Below the pieces are notes generated by a model. It worked only from the letters and a program-made list of their open reading frames with translations, searched no databases and had not been told where the DNA came from. A stretch of DNA of 64,000 nucleotides, from positions 471,734 to 535,733 of the forward strand of contig CAUYUJ010005025.1 of NCBI GenBank assembly GCA_963575745.1. Direction: 5' to 3'. Positions within the stretch are counted from its first letter, which is position 1, and each line of letters begins with the position of its first letter. Of the stretch, positions 21,441 to 32,060 are shown one piece after another. The position numbers and the translations under genes were made by a program. Source of the stretch: Prorocentrum cordatum. Lineage: Eukaryota > Sar > Dinophyceae > Prorocentrales > Prorocentraceae.

Positions 21441-22877
21441 TTAACGGTTTGTGGATATTACTGGGGCCGCGCTGTCACGTGCCATCATCAGCGCGGGCGT
21501 CAGTATGGAATTCTCGATAGAATGAAAATTGTAGCGGGCCTCCAACGAAGGGTCCTCGTCGCTGCTTTCGACGACCGTCCCCGTGCCAATTATAGCGAAG
21601 ATGCTGGTGATGATACAACTCCTGACCATGCGCAAGAAGGAATGCAGGATACCTTGCGCGAGTAGCCACATAATGCGAACGTGTATTACCCCCCGCACTG
21701 TCCTAGCAAGGCGAACTGGACGAAGCATCTTGAGCATGTGCGTGTTGCCCGCCATCAGGTCCAACGCCCCGCCACCGATTGAGACCACTATAAGCGCCGC
21801 GCTAGCCGAGCCAGATTCAACGAAAGCGGTGTCAAGCGTTACCCAAGTTCTTGATGAAGATCCCTTCGCTCCGACAGCGTGGAAGCCCAAGCTTAGCTAG
21901 TGACTAGAAAGATATGCGCGATGGCAGCCGTGCTCGCGGGGGCGCCATCGCAATGGACTGTTTGCACTGCCTCCACGCCGATGGGAAAGGAAATCCAGAT
22001 CATGACCACCCCCATGAAGTAGTCGAAACTACGAGAGATCACGATGTCAAGTGCTCGCTTTTTTGATGCCGTTGTTGTGCTGCTTTTCTTCGCATGGGAG
22101 ACCCAGTCTTGATTTCACTTCGCCTCGGGACTTATGAATTTCTCCTTTTCTGATTCGTTGACTCGCTTATAGATGGTCTCGATCTATTCGTCTGGCAACA
22201 GACTGAACGATGATGTCAGGTGTCTGTCGCAGCCCTGGAGCCAAACGGGGAATGAAACTGTGGTGGTGGGTCAGCAAACCAAACGCCCGCGTCGCTAACG
22301 TCCGTCACAGTCTCGCCGGGAAGGTCGTGCTCGAACTCGCTTGCAGGGTTGCCGGAGCTTGCCACGCAGTCCGCTGTGAGTGCTGCTCGCGAGTGACCGT
22401 CCCTGGCGAATGCTGCTCAAGGTCATCCCGGGGCGGGCCGCCCTCAACAAACGGAAAGAGCTGCAGGGCAATGCCGGATGGGACTGTCACACTTCCAGAC
22501 GTGGCTGCCGTTTCCTGGACGGCCCCGGCCTTCCTCGAGGCCTATGCCTTCTGCCCCAGGGCTCTCGGCGCCGTCGGAGCCGGCGGTGCCACGGGCTTGG
22601 GCTCCGAGGTCGCCATGGGCTTGCGCTCAGGACTGGGTGCCGCCATCGGCTGGCCTCGCGACTGGCGGACCGCCATGCGGAGAGCAGCGCGGAGCTCCCT
22701 CTGATAATCAGCCTGCAGCTGGGGGAGAAACTGCGCATCGAGGACTCGACAATGCCGTCGACGAAATCCCGTCGTCGTCCATGCCAATGCCCCCCCGCGC
22801 GGTCGCCGATCATGGCACACGGGGGTGCTTTGCAAAACCCTGGGTTTCAATTCCGTTGCAAGCAAAGATGGCCACAC
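21441..22877 (-). pseudogene. Voltage-gated cation channel-like gene copy, decayed
   Basis: Minus-strand pieces line up in channel order. An N-terminal cytosolic part (about 22813-22542) includes FLPQLQADYQRELRAAL and a Pro-rich tail. A linker reads IYKRVNESEKEKFISPEAK. An S1-like helix SFDYFMGVVMIWISFPIGVE (near 22050-21980) follows. An S3/S4 region near 21750-21690 contains LKMLRPVRLARTVR, with Arg spaced every three residues. Last come an S5-like helix and a segment NSILTPALMMARDSAAP that resembles the pore-loop start of single domains of Ca/Na-type channels. In-frame stops (TAG near 22542 and 22190, TGA in the linker, TAA near 21898) and at least two frameshifts show that it is not functional. 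There is no obvious GT-AG intron at the joints I examined. A spliced-leader-like 22-mer lies just upstream (22933-22954). Confidence 0.55.
21901..22200 (-). pseudogene. S1 segment and linker of the channel copy, showing in-frame stops
   Basis: This is the stretch where the channel frame is clearest. Leftward from about 22190, one frame runs through IETIYKRVNE, FISPEAK, a TGA, NQDWVSHAKKSS, KKRALDIVISR and the S1-like hydrophobic helix. It ends in HIFLVTS and TAA at about 21898-21900. The next channel piece resumes in another frame at about 21890. The run of otherwise continuous homology interrupted only by point stops fits a processed copy better than exons. Confidence 0.5.
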
Positions 22878-22932
22878 ACGTTCGCAGGATCAGCGCGCCA
22901 CCCCTGGCTGAATCGGCTTGGGGCTGGGGCGG

Positions 22933-22954
22933 CTTGGGCCAAAATGGCTACGGA
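22933..22954 (-). other. Relict spliced-leader-like sequence (21 of 22 bases)
   Basis: Read on the minus strand, these 22 bases equal the published dinoflagellate trans-spliced leader, taking T at its variable first base, except for one change. The leader has GGCTCAAG and this copy has GGCCCAAG at the 3' end. It is not followed by a GTA donor, so it is not a leader-RNA gene. It precedes the channel-like sequence on the same strand by about 120 bp, as a leader would in a reverse-transcribed mRNA. Caveat: the adjoining DNA is a CAAGATGGCC-type repeat that has a similar vocabulary. Confidence 0.5.
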
Positions 22955-23795
22955 CGGCCCCAGATGGTCTCAAGACGGCCCAAGGAGGATCTCAAAACGG
23001 TCCAAGAGGGTCTTAAGAGGACCCCATTAGGGTCAGACAAACTTGCAAAAATACATCTCACTACAAAGATTTCAACCATTTGGGCGTTTTCACCCCTCCC
23101 CACGCGGCCTTGCCTCGCCCTGATCCTGGAGCCCGTCTGGGCTGCCTCCGCACACCTGACTCGTATGGCGCTCTCGAGCCTGCGCCTTTCCCACTACGCG
23201 TCGGGATGCGACTCTGAGAATGGCAGCGACACCTGCGAACACAGCGGACGCACATGCGGGAAGCGACTGCATGCAGTGCTGTGGAGGAGGAGGAGGAGGA
23301 GGAGGAGGAGGAGGAGGAGGAGCAGAGGAGGCGCCTCCCCCGCTCAGGCAGCCGCCCTTCCTTTGCTGTTCTCTCTTCTTCGCGCTGGCCTCGCGGGGCT
23401 GCGATGGCGGGAGACGCCCTTCAGCTGAGGGAGCGAAGCGTGGTGGGGGCGCCCTGCCTCACAGCAAACAGATCGGCCCATCCGCACTCTGTTTGCCAAA
23501 CTTGTGCGTCTTCTGCACGGCCTGGGGCTTCCCTGGCAAGGAGCTGGAATGAAGACGCGCCACCGTGCCCCATGGCACCTTGAGGCCTGGTAGGATCTAA
23601 GGTGGCCCAAGAGTGGCCAGAGAGAACCCCACATTGGCCCCGATGGGGCCCTCATACGGCCCTCGAGACTTATAAAAATGAATCCACAACGACAAATCGA
23701 GCCACCAAACACGGAATCCGAACGCATCCAGATGGCCCTAAAATAGCCCTAGGACGGCTCAAGAGGTACCAAGAGGCCCCCAGGAGGCGAATAGC
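22955..23795. repeat. CAAGAGGGTCCC-type degenerate repeat in two stretches
   Basis: 22955-23040 and 23575-23795 use the same AAGANGGCCCAAGAGG vocabulary as 2340-3115. Between them, 23280-23325 is a (GGA)n run and 23330-23570 is unremarkable. Confidence 0.6.
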
Positions 23796-24099
23796 CGCCA
23801 CCCAGAATGTTGCGCTGGCACGTTGGCGGGACTTGCCGCAAGCAGCTGAATACGTTATCGGATGTTTTCCTTCTCTGTTTTTTCGTTGTTGTTCTGCGAA
23901 CGGTTGAACTACTCAATCCAAACCACCTTGCCAGGAATACTTACAACTGCTGGCGTCTTCGCGCAAATGGCCAGAACATGCAGGAATATCCTAGCGAGCG
24001 CGCACCACGGATCGCTCATACTTCTCCCGTGCTCGATTACACGTTTCGACCGTCAACTCGATTGACCTTCTTCGCATCGCGCTTGGAATATGATATATG

Positions 24100-24305
24100 T
24101 GCGGGCTCAACCTTCCAGCAGGGGATCGACTACATAATTGATGTACCCCAACATTGAGTTTCCCCATCGAATCTACGAAAAATGCGTGACATGCTCTACA
24201 TATGCTGGGCATTCTGTGTATGTTTCGCAGATGCGATAGAACTGCGATTTTGGGGGTACATCGATTCTGTAGTCGATCCCCTACTCGAAACCTTTTGAGA
24301 GGCAG
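24100..24305. mobile_element. Foldback element with about 30-bp arms
   Basis: The left arm 24120-24150 (AGGGGATCGACTACATAATT then GATGTACCCC) is the near-perfect inverse of the right arm 24251-24282 (two mismatches in about 30). The arms enclose about 100 bp of AT-richer sequence. No target duplication is evident. Confidence 0.6.
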
Positions 24306-24499
24306 CGACGAAGAATGTTCACGGTGGGGGCTTTCGTTCAGGAACGTGCCCGGGAGGCTGCAGACCCTGGAGGGCTCCCTATCTAACGAGGGCGGCGGTG
24401 CTGTCCATTGCCGCTCCACGACTGCAGTTCCACTGGCTTCCGGGCCCTGGGTTCCTTATCGAAGCTCGTAGATGAGCAACACAGCCGCGTAAACCTGCA

Positions 24500-24605
24500 C
24501 TTGTGGCGCTCCGCGCGGGTTTTTTGGATCTGCGCTGGACCCCCCTCCCTGGCGCGCGGAGCGCGCGCCCAGCGCAGGTCCAAGAACTCCGCGCGGAGCG
24601 CCGAA
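24500..24605. mobile_element. GC-rich foldback element, same family as 30745-30900
   Basis: The arms read GGCGCTCCGCGCGG...GGATCTGCGCTGG on the left and the inverse complement (CCAGCGCAGGTCC...CCGCGCGGAGCGCC) on the right. The core, GGACCCCCCTCCCTGGCGCG followed by CGGAGCGCGC, is shared almost exactly with 30791-30822. Confidence 0.6.
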
Positions 24606-25630
24606 AGTCATGTTCATGCCCTTGCTTCGTCTTCGACCAACAGCTCCTTATCCAACGCCCTCACCGTAGCCATCGGTCGGAAGAGGTAGGTAGAGCCACG
24701 AAGCAGGAAGGCGCTGGAAGTAGACTGGCGCTCCGCCCGCCCCCTGAAGATGAGGGAGGAAGCCGCTCGATCGTTGAAGTAGGAAGGCGCGTGCAGTAGA
24801 TTGGAACCTGGGATTCCAGAAAATACTTGCTCCATACGACCCTCGGGGATCTTCTGACCCGGGTCAATCCAGACCCGGGTCAGCAGGAAACCAAAAAACT
24901 GCAACGCAGGAAAAAACCAAACTGCAACGCAAGTCTTCGCAAACCCGGGTGAGCCAATATGCGCGGCCGCCTCGCGGCCACGAGCGGCTCGCTAACCCGG
25001 GTCAGCCAGAGGGGGTCTTCGCAGGATCCTGCAGGATCTGGTGCCCTTCGTGCTTTTGCAGTTGGATGTTCCTCGAGAGGCGGAGCTGGAGGAAGAGTGC
25101 GAGATGATGCATCCAACGCCAACGGCCGTCTACCAGCTACAGTGGAGGCTCGTCCACAAACAACCTTCCACAAGGAACCCAACCTTGAGACCCCAAGACG
25201 TCAACTTTTTTGGGGGGACGGGAACGTCACGCTTTCCATCGCAAAACCATCGGAACCCAAGAAACCCAGGGCACCCTGGAGTCGACCAGGGTGTTTCTTG
25301 GCATGGGTATTCACTGTACTCGCAGACGTGTCCCTGGACAAGAGTGACTTCTGGTGCGCGGCGTAAGGGGGGCACTGGGACGCCAACTCTAAGCGTGCAG
25401 GCCAGTGCTAGGGTCTCGGGGACTCGGGCTGGGGACTCGGGTTAGTCTGACGAGGCCGTCAGGATCATGACGAGACCCAGTCTGAAATCTGAGGCGGGCC
25501 CCACCTGCAGACATCCCACGACAGCTGGACCGTCAACATCCGATGACGGGGCTCGTCAAGAAGCACTGGCAAGCCCGAGCTCCAGCGAACTCGAGTCGCC
25601 CGCTTCCCCGACACAAGGGGGGCCTCCGTG
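24606..25630. other. No gene recognised
   Basis: Includes a short inverted word around 24856-24885 (GACCCGGGTC twice with flanking similarity) and several copies of AACCCGGGT(C/G)AGC (24943, 24992). Frames of 90-135 residues overlap on opposite strands, and none is convincing. Confidence 0.4.
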
Positions 25631-25638
25631 GGCCAGTT

Positions 25639-25795
25639 TTAGACCGGGCATCTCCTCCTACAAGCAGATGTTGAACGATAGTTAGAAGATAGCCACAACT
25701 ACGGAAAATAGCACACCAAATCTAAGACACATCGCCCCTACTGTTTTTCCCCTGCTTCTGAAGACTCCTCCTCTCAAGAGACATGCCCGACCCGA
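25639..25795. mobile_element. TIR element, TTAGGTCGGGC family (copy a, 157 bp)
   Basis: The left end TTAGACCGGGCATCTCCTCC and the inverse of the right end (TCGGGTCGGGCATGTCTC) pair over about 24 bp. The element is flanked by GGCCAGTT (25631-25638) and GGCCAACT (25796-25803), an 8-bp target duplication with two differences. The AT-rich interior resembles copies b and c. It is non-coding. Confidence 0.6.
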
Positions 25796-25964
25796 GGCCA
25801 ACTATCGAGGCCACTGCGGCGCAGGGGCCCCCCTGCCGCGCGGCAGGCAGGAGCCCGCCCCTGCTGCTCTCTGCTGATGCCCCTGCCCGACCGGCGCCTG
25901 GCCTTCTTGCTTCTGCTCCTGCCCGGCGGGCGGGCTCGCGCCGGCACGGCGGGTCAAAACGTCG

Positions 25965-26037
25965 CCGCCGTCGTCGTCTCCGCCGCCGCCGCCGCCGTGG
26001 CCGCCGCCGTGGCCGCCGCCGTGGCCGCCGCCGCCGC

Positions 26038-26111
<74 letters not shown>

Positions 26112-26120
26112 AGGCCAGCA
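25965..26120. repeat. (GCC)n(GTC)n trinucleotide microsatellite
   Basis: GCC/GTGGCC units to about 26052, then about 18 pure GTC units. Poly-Ala, poly-Val and poly-Asp frames are artefacts. Confidence 0.92.
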
Positions 26121-26264
26121 GCAGAGTCAGAGGTAGCGTGTGCCCTGGCGCCCTCCGTGCGCATCGCCCGACACTTGCCCCTCCCACCCCGCTTCTCGGC
26201 GCGGAGGGCGCCTGGGGCGACCCTGTGCGTCGGAGCCAGTCGCGTGCGGCAGATTTCGCTCCCC

Positions 26265-26505
26265 CCCCTCTTTCGTTCGACCCGAGCTCGCCCGACCCGA
26301 GCTTCGTTCCCAATGCCCCTTCGTCCGACCCGAGCACGCCCGACCCGAGCGTCGTTCCCAATGCCCTTTCGACCGACCCGAGCTCGCCCGACCCGTGCGT
26401 CGTTCCCCATGCCTTTTCGTCCGACCCGGGCTCGCCCGACCCGAGTTCTTTGCCTAATGCCCTTTCGTTCGACCCAGCTTGCCCGACCCGAGCACTCCTT
26501 CGCAG
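26265..26505. repeat. 48-bp minisatellite, about five units
   Basis: Units of GTTCCCAATGCCCTTTCG then TCCGACCCGAGCTCGCCCGACC recur every 48 bp (CCCAATGCC at 26309, 26357 and variants near 26405 and 26453). Because 48 is divisible by three, the repeat translates as a 16-residue repeat on both strands. That alone is not evidence of a gene. Confidence 0.8.
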
Positions 26506-26849
26506 ACGACCAACACGAGCGCTTTGTCCCCTGCGGGAGGCGCCTACCCCAGGGCGGCCGCGAAGTCCATCCAGCCACCCAGTATAGGAAGGATGCGCGA
26601 TAAGGACGCAAGGGCCTTGGACGGCACGTCGAGGCTTTTCGAGCGGGGCGCGGCCAGCGAAAGTGGCCGAGGAGGGATCGAGGAGGCAAGGATGCAAGGG
26701 TACCCCTGGGAAGGTTGCCCATCCTTGATCTGCGGGTTGACTTCACTCCCGTGTGCGGCCATGGGGAGGCACAAACGTTCCAGCCGCACTGGGGCAGGCA
26801 TCTTTCGCAGCGGAATGCTCTGGTTTGCACCATTGGGCATCTTCCGAAC

Positions 26850-27062
26850 CTGAGGAGGAGGAGGAGGTGGAGGAGGAGAAGGTGCGAAGAGGAAGAGGAG
26901 GAGGATGATGATGAGGAGGAGGAGGAGGAGGAGGAGGAGCGAAGAGGAGGAGGAGGAGGAGGAGGAGTGAAGAGGAGGAGGAGGATGAGGAGAAGGAGCG
27001 AAGAGGATGAGGAGGAGGAGGAGGAGGAGGAGGAGGAGGAGGAGGAGGAGGAGGAGGAGCCT
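26850..27062. repeat. (GGA)n polypurine block
   Basis: AGG/GAG triplets with GAAGAGGAGGATGATGATGA interruptions. Confidence 0.9.
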
Positions 27063-28018
27063 CTGCTGCGGGGCAGTGCTGCCGCAGCCTCGAGCTGCTG
27101 GGGCGCCGTCCGCCTGGCCCTGGAGGCCCTTGCCCTGCCCTGCCTCGTCGCTCGAGGGGCAACGGTAGGGGGGGGGGCCAGGCACACGGGGGGGGGCGCA
27201 TCGACGTGGAATCGGCGATACGTCGTCGACAGATCGGCGATAGGCCCCCGATGGTGAACCCGCACCGCCCTGGGCCGGGTGGGGCTGCCGGGCCCCTGTC
27301 GGCGATCAGGGGGCGATCGGGGGTTGATGCACCCCGCCCCCCCCTCTCTGCCCACCTCTCTGCCCACCTCGTTGCCCCCCTCTCTGACCACCTCTCAGTG
27401 GGCGATCGGGGGTTGATGTCCCCCCGCCCACCTCGTTGCCCCCGACCCTGAGGGTCGGGGGAGCTTATATTTAAGCTCTCTTGCGTTCATCACAAAACAA
27501 CCGCTCTCATGTGATGCTTGGGAGCTTGTTTGAAGCTTTGACAGCACATGAAACTGTCATTCCCTGGATCGGCAAGATCGATCTTTCCGATCCAGGGATT
27601 GCGACTCCCAGCCGCTCCCGAGGAAGGACGCGCGGAGGCCACCCGAGGCAGCGCTGCATCCGCCAGGGTGGGGTTCCTCCGCGGGCTGCTCCTCCACGCC
27701 CAAGGGGAGGGCGACGGACCACCCGACCCCTCCAAGAGCCACCCAACCCCTCCAAGAGAACGGGGGAAGACGGGGGGAAGACGAATGAGCAATTCCACCG
27801 GCCAAGCCAAGGCCCACCTCTGATGGACCTCCCTAAGACTGCTCACGGGTCGGCGCCCGAGGAGGCCCTCCGGCCGAAACCCTACGTGCCGCCGCGCTGG
27901 TCCCGGGCAGGCTGTGTGCTGCCCAGCGGAAGGGGGGCGAGGGGAGAAGCAGGCAGACGACGACGAACGCCCAGGCAGAAGGCCAGGGCCGGCCATGCGG
28001 GCGGGCAGGCAAAAGAGG
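27063..28018. other. No gene recognised; includes a 38-bp near-palindrome
   Basis: 27280-27450 has two copies of GGGCGATCGGGGGTTGATG and short CTCTGCCCACC repeats. 27561-27598 (TCCCTGGATCGG...CCGATCCAGGGA) is a palindrome with a single mismatched pair. Frames over 27490-28074 reach 197 residues on the plus strand but look like read-through of Pro/Arg-rich DNA. Confidence 0.45.
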
Positions 28019-28026
28019 GGCCAGGC

Positions 28027-28205
28027 TTAGGTCGGGCATGCTCTCCTACAGGCGGATGTTTGCTTGAAAGATAAAAGAAGTCAAAACCATGTTTTAAAAT
28101 ATTTTTAACACTTTGTTGGGGAAAAAAGTAAGACTAAAAATCGTCCCCAGACTATTCGTCCACTATTTTGAATATTCCTCGTGTAGAGGGACACGCCCGA
28201 CGCAA
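28027..28205. mobile_element. TIR element, TTAGGTCGGGC family (copy b, 179 bp)
   Basis: The left end TTAGGTCGGGCATGCTCTCC TACA and the inverse of the right end (TTGCGTCGGGCGTGTCCCTC) pair over about 24 bp. Flanks are GGCCAGGC (28019-28026) and GGCCAGAC (28206-28213), matching 7 of 8. The AT-rich interior has GTCCCCA-ACTATT words shared with copy c. Confidence 0.75.
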
Positions 28206-30094
28206 GGCCAGACGGGGACAGCAGGCAAGGAGCAGGACGGAAGGCCCACCTGCTGCCCTCGTCGTCCTCCGTGTCCGTGTCCGCCGGCTGCTTCCCCTCG
28301 CGCGCGCGACACCGCGGGCGCGCAGGGTGCCGCCCACGGAGGCGGGGAGGCGGTGGGCAGAGGAGCGGTGCGGGAGGCACGGCAAACCCAGAATCGAATC
28401 GAAAAGTCGGATCGGCGATCGAAATGAATCGGATCGGCGGAAATCGGCAGCCAAGTCGGAGGAGTCGAATCGGCGAAAATCGGCAGAGTAATAATGCCTC
28501 ATTGAGAAATCGGAATACCAATCGGAATCCCAAGTCGAGTGCGATCCCAAGTCGAATCGAAGGAATCGAAACGAGCCCTGCACGGGGGCACGCGCGCACG
28601 CAGATGCACGGATGTGCGCGCGGGGGCGTGCGCTTCCTTCCTCCTCGCCCTCCAAGCGGCAAGTTCGGGTCGTGACGATCAGGGCGTTGGCTTCTGGCAC
28701 CGTGTGGATCCTTCAACCTGCAACGACTCCTTTTTTGTCCGATAAGTGAGCGTTTTTGTTATTCGGCGTTTCGACATTGGGTGGAAAGGGGGATGGGGGG
28801 GTCTGGGGGTATGGCTCTGGACCTCTGCTCAGTGTGGCTGTTTGCAGCAATGCGTCCTGTGGGGGAGGCCCCACCTGCTTGCAACAGGCGCCAAAAACAG
28901 CCAAGACCTACTCCCATTGGGGGGGAGGGAGGGGGGGGGGGGCGAGGGCTCGCGCCGATCGGCAAAACGATGAATGAAGCAACGATCGCTTTTCCGATAG
29001 CGCAGATCGTTCGATACTGGCCGATCCTGGGCCGCCGGCGGCGCTTCACCTTTGAACGCCCGCGCCAGAGTCGCCGCCACGTCGACACGACACGAAACCA
29101 CTGTACCCTCCCCTCACCGCCTTCCTTCCTTCTGCTCCACTTCCCTCCCTCCCTTCTCTTCTTCGCCGCCCTCCCTTCTGCTCCGCTTCCCCCCCTCCCG
29201 CCTCCTCTCCTCCCTCCACTCCCCCCCCCTTTCATCTCCTCTCCCCACTTCCCGCCCTCCCTTCTCCGCCTCCCTCCCTTCTCCGCCTCCCTCTCTTCTG
29301 CTCCACTCCCCCACCCCCGGGGGCAGGGCTGTCCCGCGCGGTCTGCCCCGGCGCAGCGACTGCCAGAGAGGCTTCAGGGCTGGGGCGGCGTCGGGCAGTT
29401 CGGAAACGGCACTGGCCCCTGGCTCGGGCTCCCCGCGGCACGCTCCACCCTCGGCGGTGGACAAACCTCCCTTTAGCAGACCTCCCCTTGGTGAAAACGG
29501 CCTGGGACCGAAACCGACGGACCGGGACCCGCAGAAATGACGGCCGCCACGCCCCCTCGCGCACCGAAAACGGCCAATTCCTTAATCGACGTGTCAGGGT
29601 AGGAGGTCTGTCCACCCCCGACACCCCCTTCCCTCGGCGGCGAGTCCGGGGGGGAAGTGCGAAGGGGCGGGCCTCCTCAGAAGGCCCGAAGGCCCCTGGC
29701 CTCTCCGAAGGCGCGGGGGCTCTCGAGAAGCCCCGCCGCCCTCTGCGAGAGCCTTCTCCTTCTCGTTTTTCCCCCCCCTCCTCCTCCTCCTCCTCCTCCT
29801 CCTCCTCTTCCTCCTCCTCCTCCTCCTCCTCCTCCTCCTCCTCCTCGACCCTCGCCCTCGACCCTCGCCCTCGACCCTCGACCCCGCCCTCGATCCTCGA
29901 TACTCGCCCTCGGTCCTCGACCCTCGATCTTCGACCCTCGATCCGCGGCCCTCGACCTTCGACCCTCGACCGGAGGAGGAGGGCTCGCCGCCGGCTCCTG
30001 CTTGAAGGCGGCTCACGCTTGTCCTTCGATTTGTCGGAGGTGGGCGTTTCGAGTTGGCCCGGCGCCACGGACCCTCCAACTCGGGGGCCTACAG
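28206..30094. other. Repeat-rich intergenic stretch
   Basis: 28390-28570 is a degenerate GAATCGGNAATCGG repeat. 28650-29060 matches 13771-14060. 29100-29320 is polypyrimidine. 29765-29845 is (TCC)n, followed by a (CCTCGA)n minisatellite to about 29970. I see no convincing gene. Confidence 0.6.
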
Positions 30095-30241
30095 TTAGGT
30101 CGGGCATGTCCCCCTACAAACAGATTTTGGAGGACACATAAAACATGATGCAAAAATTAAACAAAAATTAAACATCGTCCCCATACTATTTTTGTTACTA
30201 TTTTCGCATATTCCTCCTGTAGAGGGGCACGCCCGACTTAA
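30095..30241. mobile_element. TIR element, TTAGGTCGGGC family (copy c, 147 bp)
   Basis: The cleanest copy. The left end is TTAGGTCGGGCATGTCCCCC TACA. The inverse of the right end is TTAAGTCGGGCGTGCCCCTC TACA. A perfect 8-bp target duplication GCCTACAG is present at 30087-30094 and 30242-30249. The interior is AT-rich with AAATTAAACAAAAATTAAAC. It is non-coding. Confidence 0.85.
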
Positions 30242-30249
30242 GCCTACAG

Positions 30250-31054
30250 CCGTCCTTCAGGGTGACGTTGTGTCAGCCCGTAAACGTCTCCACCACCCCG
30301 CCGACCCTCAGGGGTGCCGCGTCGTGAACAAATCGCGCGCCTGGCAGGTCTCAGGGAAGAGAACGGAATGACCATCTAGAACGCGATAAAGAGACGAACA
30401 AACGATGAGAAGAAACAGATGCAGCCGAGAGAGAAAAGATAGGAGAGGTGAGGGGCAGGAGGCGCGAGAGGAGACGAGAAACAGCACTTGCCCTCTTCGA
30501 GACGAAGGCCGAGCACAGGATGGCAGGGGACTGCGCGAAGTGCACGTTGCTGCATGGGTGTCACGCTGCACCCTGTGCAAACTTCTGCCCCACACCGCAC
30601 CTAACAAAGACACGCGACAGACCCGAAAGCAAACTGGCACGGCGGCTGCAGCCGGCAGTCGGCGAGGAACCGCTGCCCCGAACCATGCCTCGGCGCCCGA
30701 CAACCTCGGGCACGCGGCTGAAGTAAGGGAAAAAAAGGTATTGTAAACATAAAAACTCGCAGGTCCGCGCGGATTTCTCGGATCGGCGCTGGACCCCCCT
30801 CTCTGGCGCGCGGAGCGCGCCAGGGGCGGCGCCGGAGGCGCCGCCGGGGGCCCCAGCGCCGATCTGAGGAATTTGCGCGGACCTCCGAGTTATTATGTTT
30901 ATGCCACTTCTTGTTCCCCTAGAAAGGGGGTGGCCACCACAAGGATGGGCGGGGTTGGGAAACATCTTTGCGCCGGCATAGAGGCCCCAGAAACACCAGC
31001 GCTGTGTGATCAGAAACATGGCCGGCCCGGCCCGGCTACTCCTTCTCGCGCTCG
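30250..31054. mobile_element. Intergenic stretch containing a GC-rich foldback element (30745-30900)
   Basis: 30745-30792 (AAACATAAAAACTCGCAGG then TCCGCGCGGATTTCTCGG) is the inverse of 30853-30900 with a few mismatches. The core (30791-30852) is GC-rich and matches the element at 24500-24605. The rest of the stretch (30250-30744) shows no gene. Confidence 0.65.
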
Positions 31055-32060
31055 GGAAAGCCAAGCACGGCAGGGTGGTCTCGCTGCACCCCGAGGCGAA
31101 GAGTCAGACACGGCACGGGACGCGGGCACGGCAGAGCGCCTTTTGCGAACTCCCGAGAAACCAAGCACGGCACGGCATGCGGGCACGGCACGGCAACTTT
31201 CTCGCACCCTAGCGATCGGGAGCGACCAAGAGGGGGGTGTCCAAGAGGGGGGGGGTGCAAATCATGACCGGCGGCATGTGCGCGGCCCAGCGGGGGGGCC
31301 AGGGACGTAACGAAATAAGAAGAGGCGCCAGGAAATCTGGGGAGATATCATGGCCCCCGCCATGATATCCCCCCCCCCTGGTCCCCCCCCCTCTCTTCCG
31401 CCCCCGACTGGAAGCCAGGCACGGCACGGCACGGCACGCGGCCACGGCACCCGACTCCGCAGCCTCGTCGAAGACGTGCACGGCACGGCACAGCGCGCGC
31501 ACGCACGGCATTTGGGCGTGGCTCAATGGGGGGGTCACAAATGGGGGGGTCAGAAAAGGTCCCCTTTCGTGCCCCTTTCGGGCCCCTCCAGAGCCCCAGG
31601 GGGCTCGTTTAGGTACCTTTGGGTACCTTTTCGGACCACCCTCGCCACCCCCCCATTTATGACCCCCCCATTACGCGGCGCCCAAAGCATGGCACCCTCC
31701 CGCGGCCCCGGCACCGCGCGCGGCACGGCACCTCTCTCGCACCCTCGGAGCCGGGCGCATCCACTGGGCGGCACGGCACGGCGGCGCGGCACGGCGGCGC
31801 ACCCGCAGAAACCCGAGGCGAAGCACGGCACGGCACGGCGGGCACGCCCACTCTTCGCACTCCCGGGCAGACCGCGACGCGGCGGCTCGCGCGGGCACGG
31901 CCTGCTGCGCACCCGAAAGACCACGCACGGCACGGCGCGGCAGCCCCTCGCACCCCGAGAAGCTCAGCACGACCAGCGCGGCACGCGCGGGCACGGCACG
32001 GCACACTCTCCCGCAGTCTCAAAAGCAGGTGCGGCACGGCACGGCACGTTGGTGGCAGAA
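31055..32060. repeat. Interspersed GCACGGCACGGC repeat with a second foldback element
   Basis: Clusters of GGCACGGCAC words recur about every 60-100 bp. Within them, 31509-31550 (containing AATGGGGGGGTCACAAATGG) is the inverse of about 31651-31690 (CCCCCCATTTATGACCCCCC), forming a roughly 180-bp foldback. A perfect 11-bp hairpin, GATATCATGGC/GCCATGATATC, lies at 31344-31369. Confidence 0.65.

Noticed and set aside
25802-27391. 529-residue minus-strand frame with a 16-residue RVGRARVGRKGIGND repeat
   Set aside because: The 48-bp minisatellite is a multiple of three, so any frame gives a periodic peptide; flanks are trinucleotide repeats, and there is no independent sign of coding.
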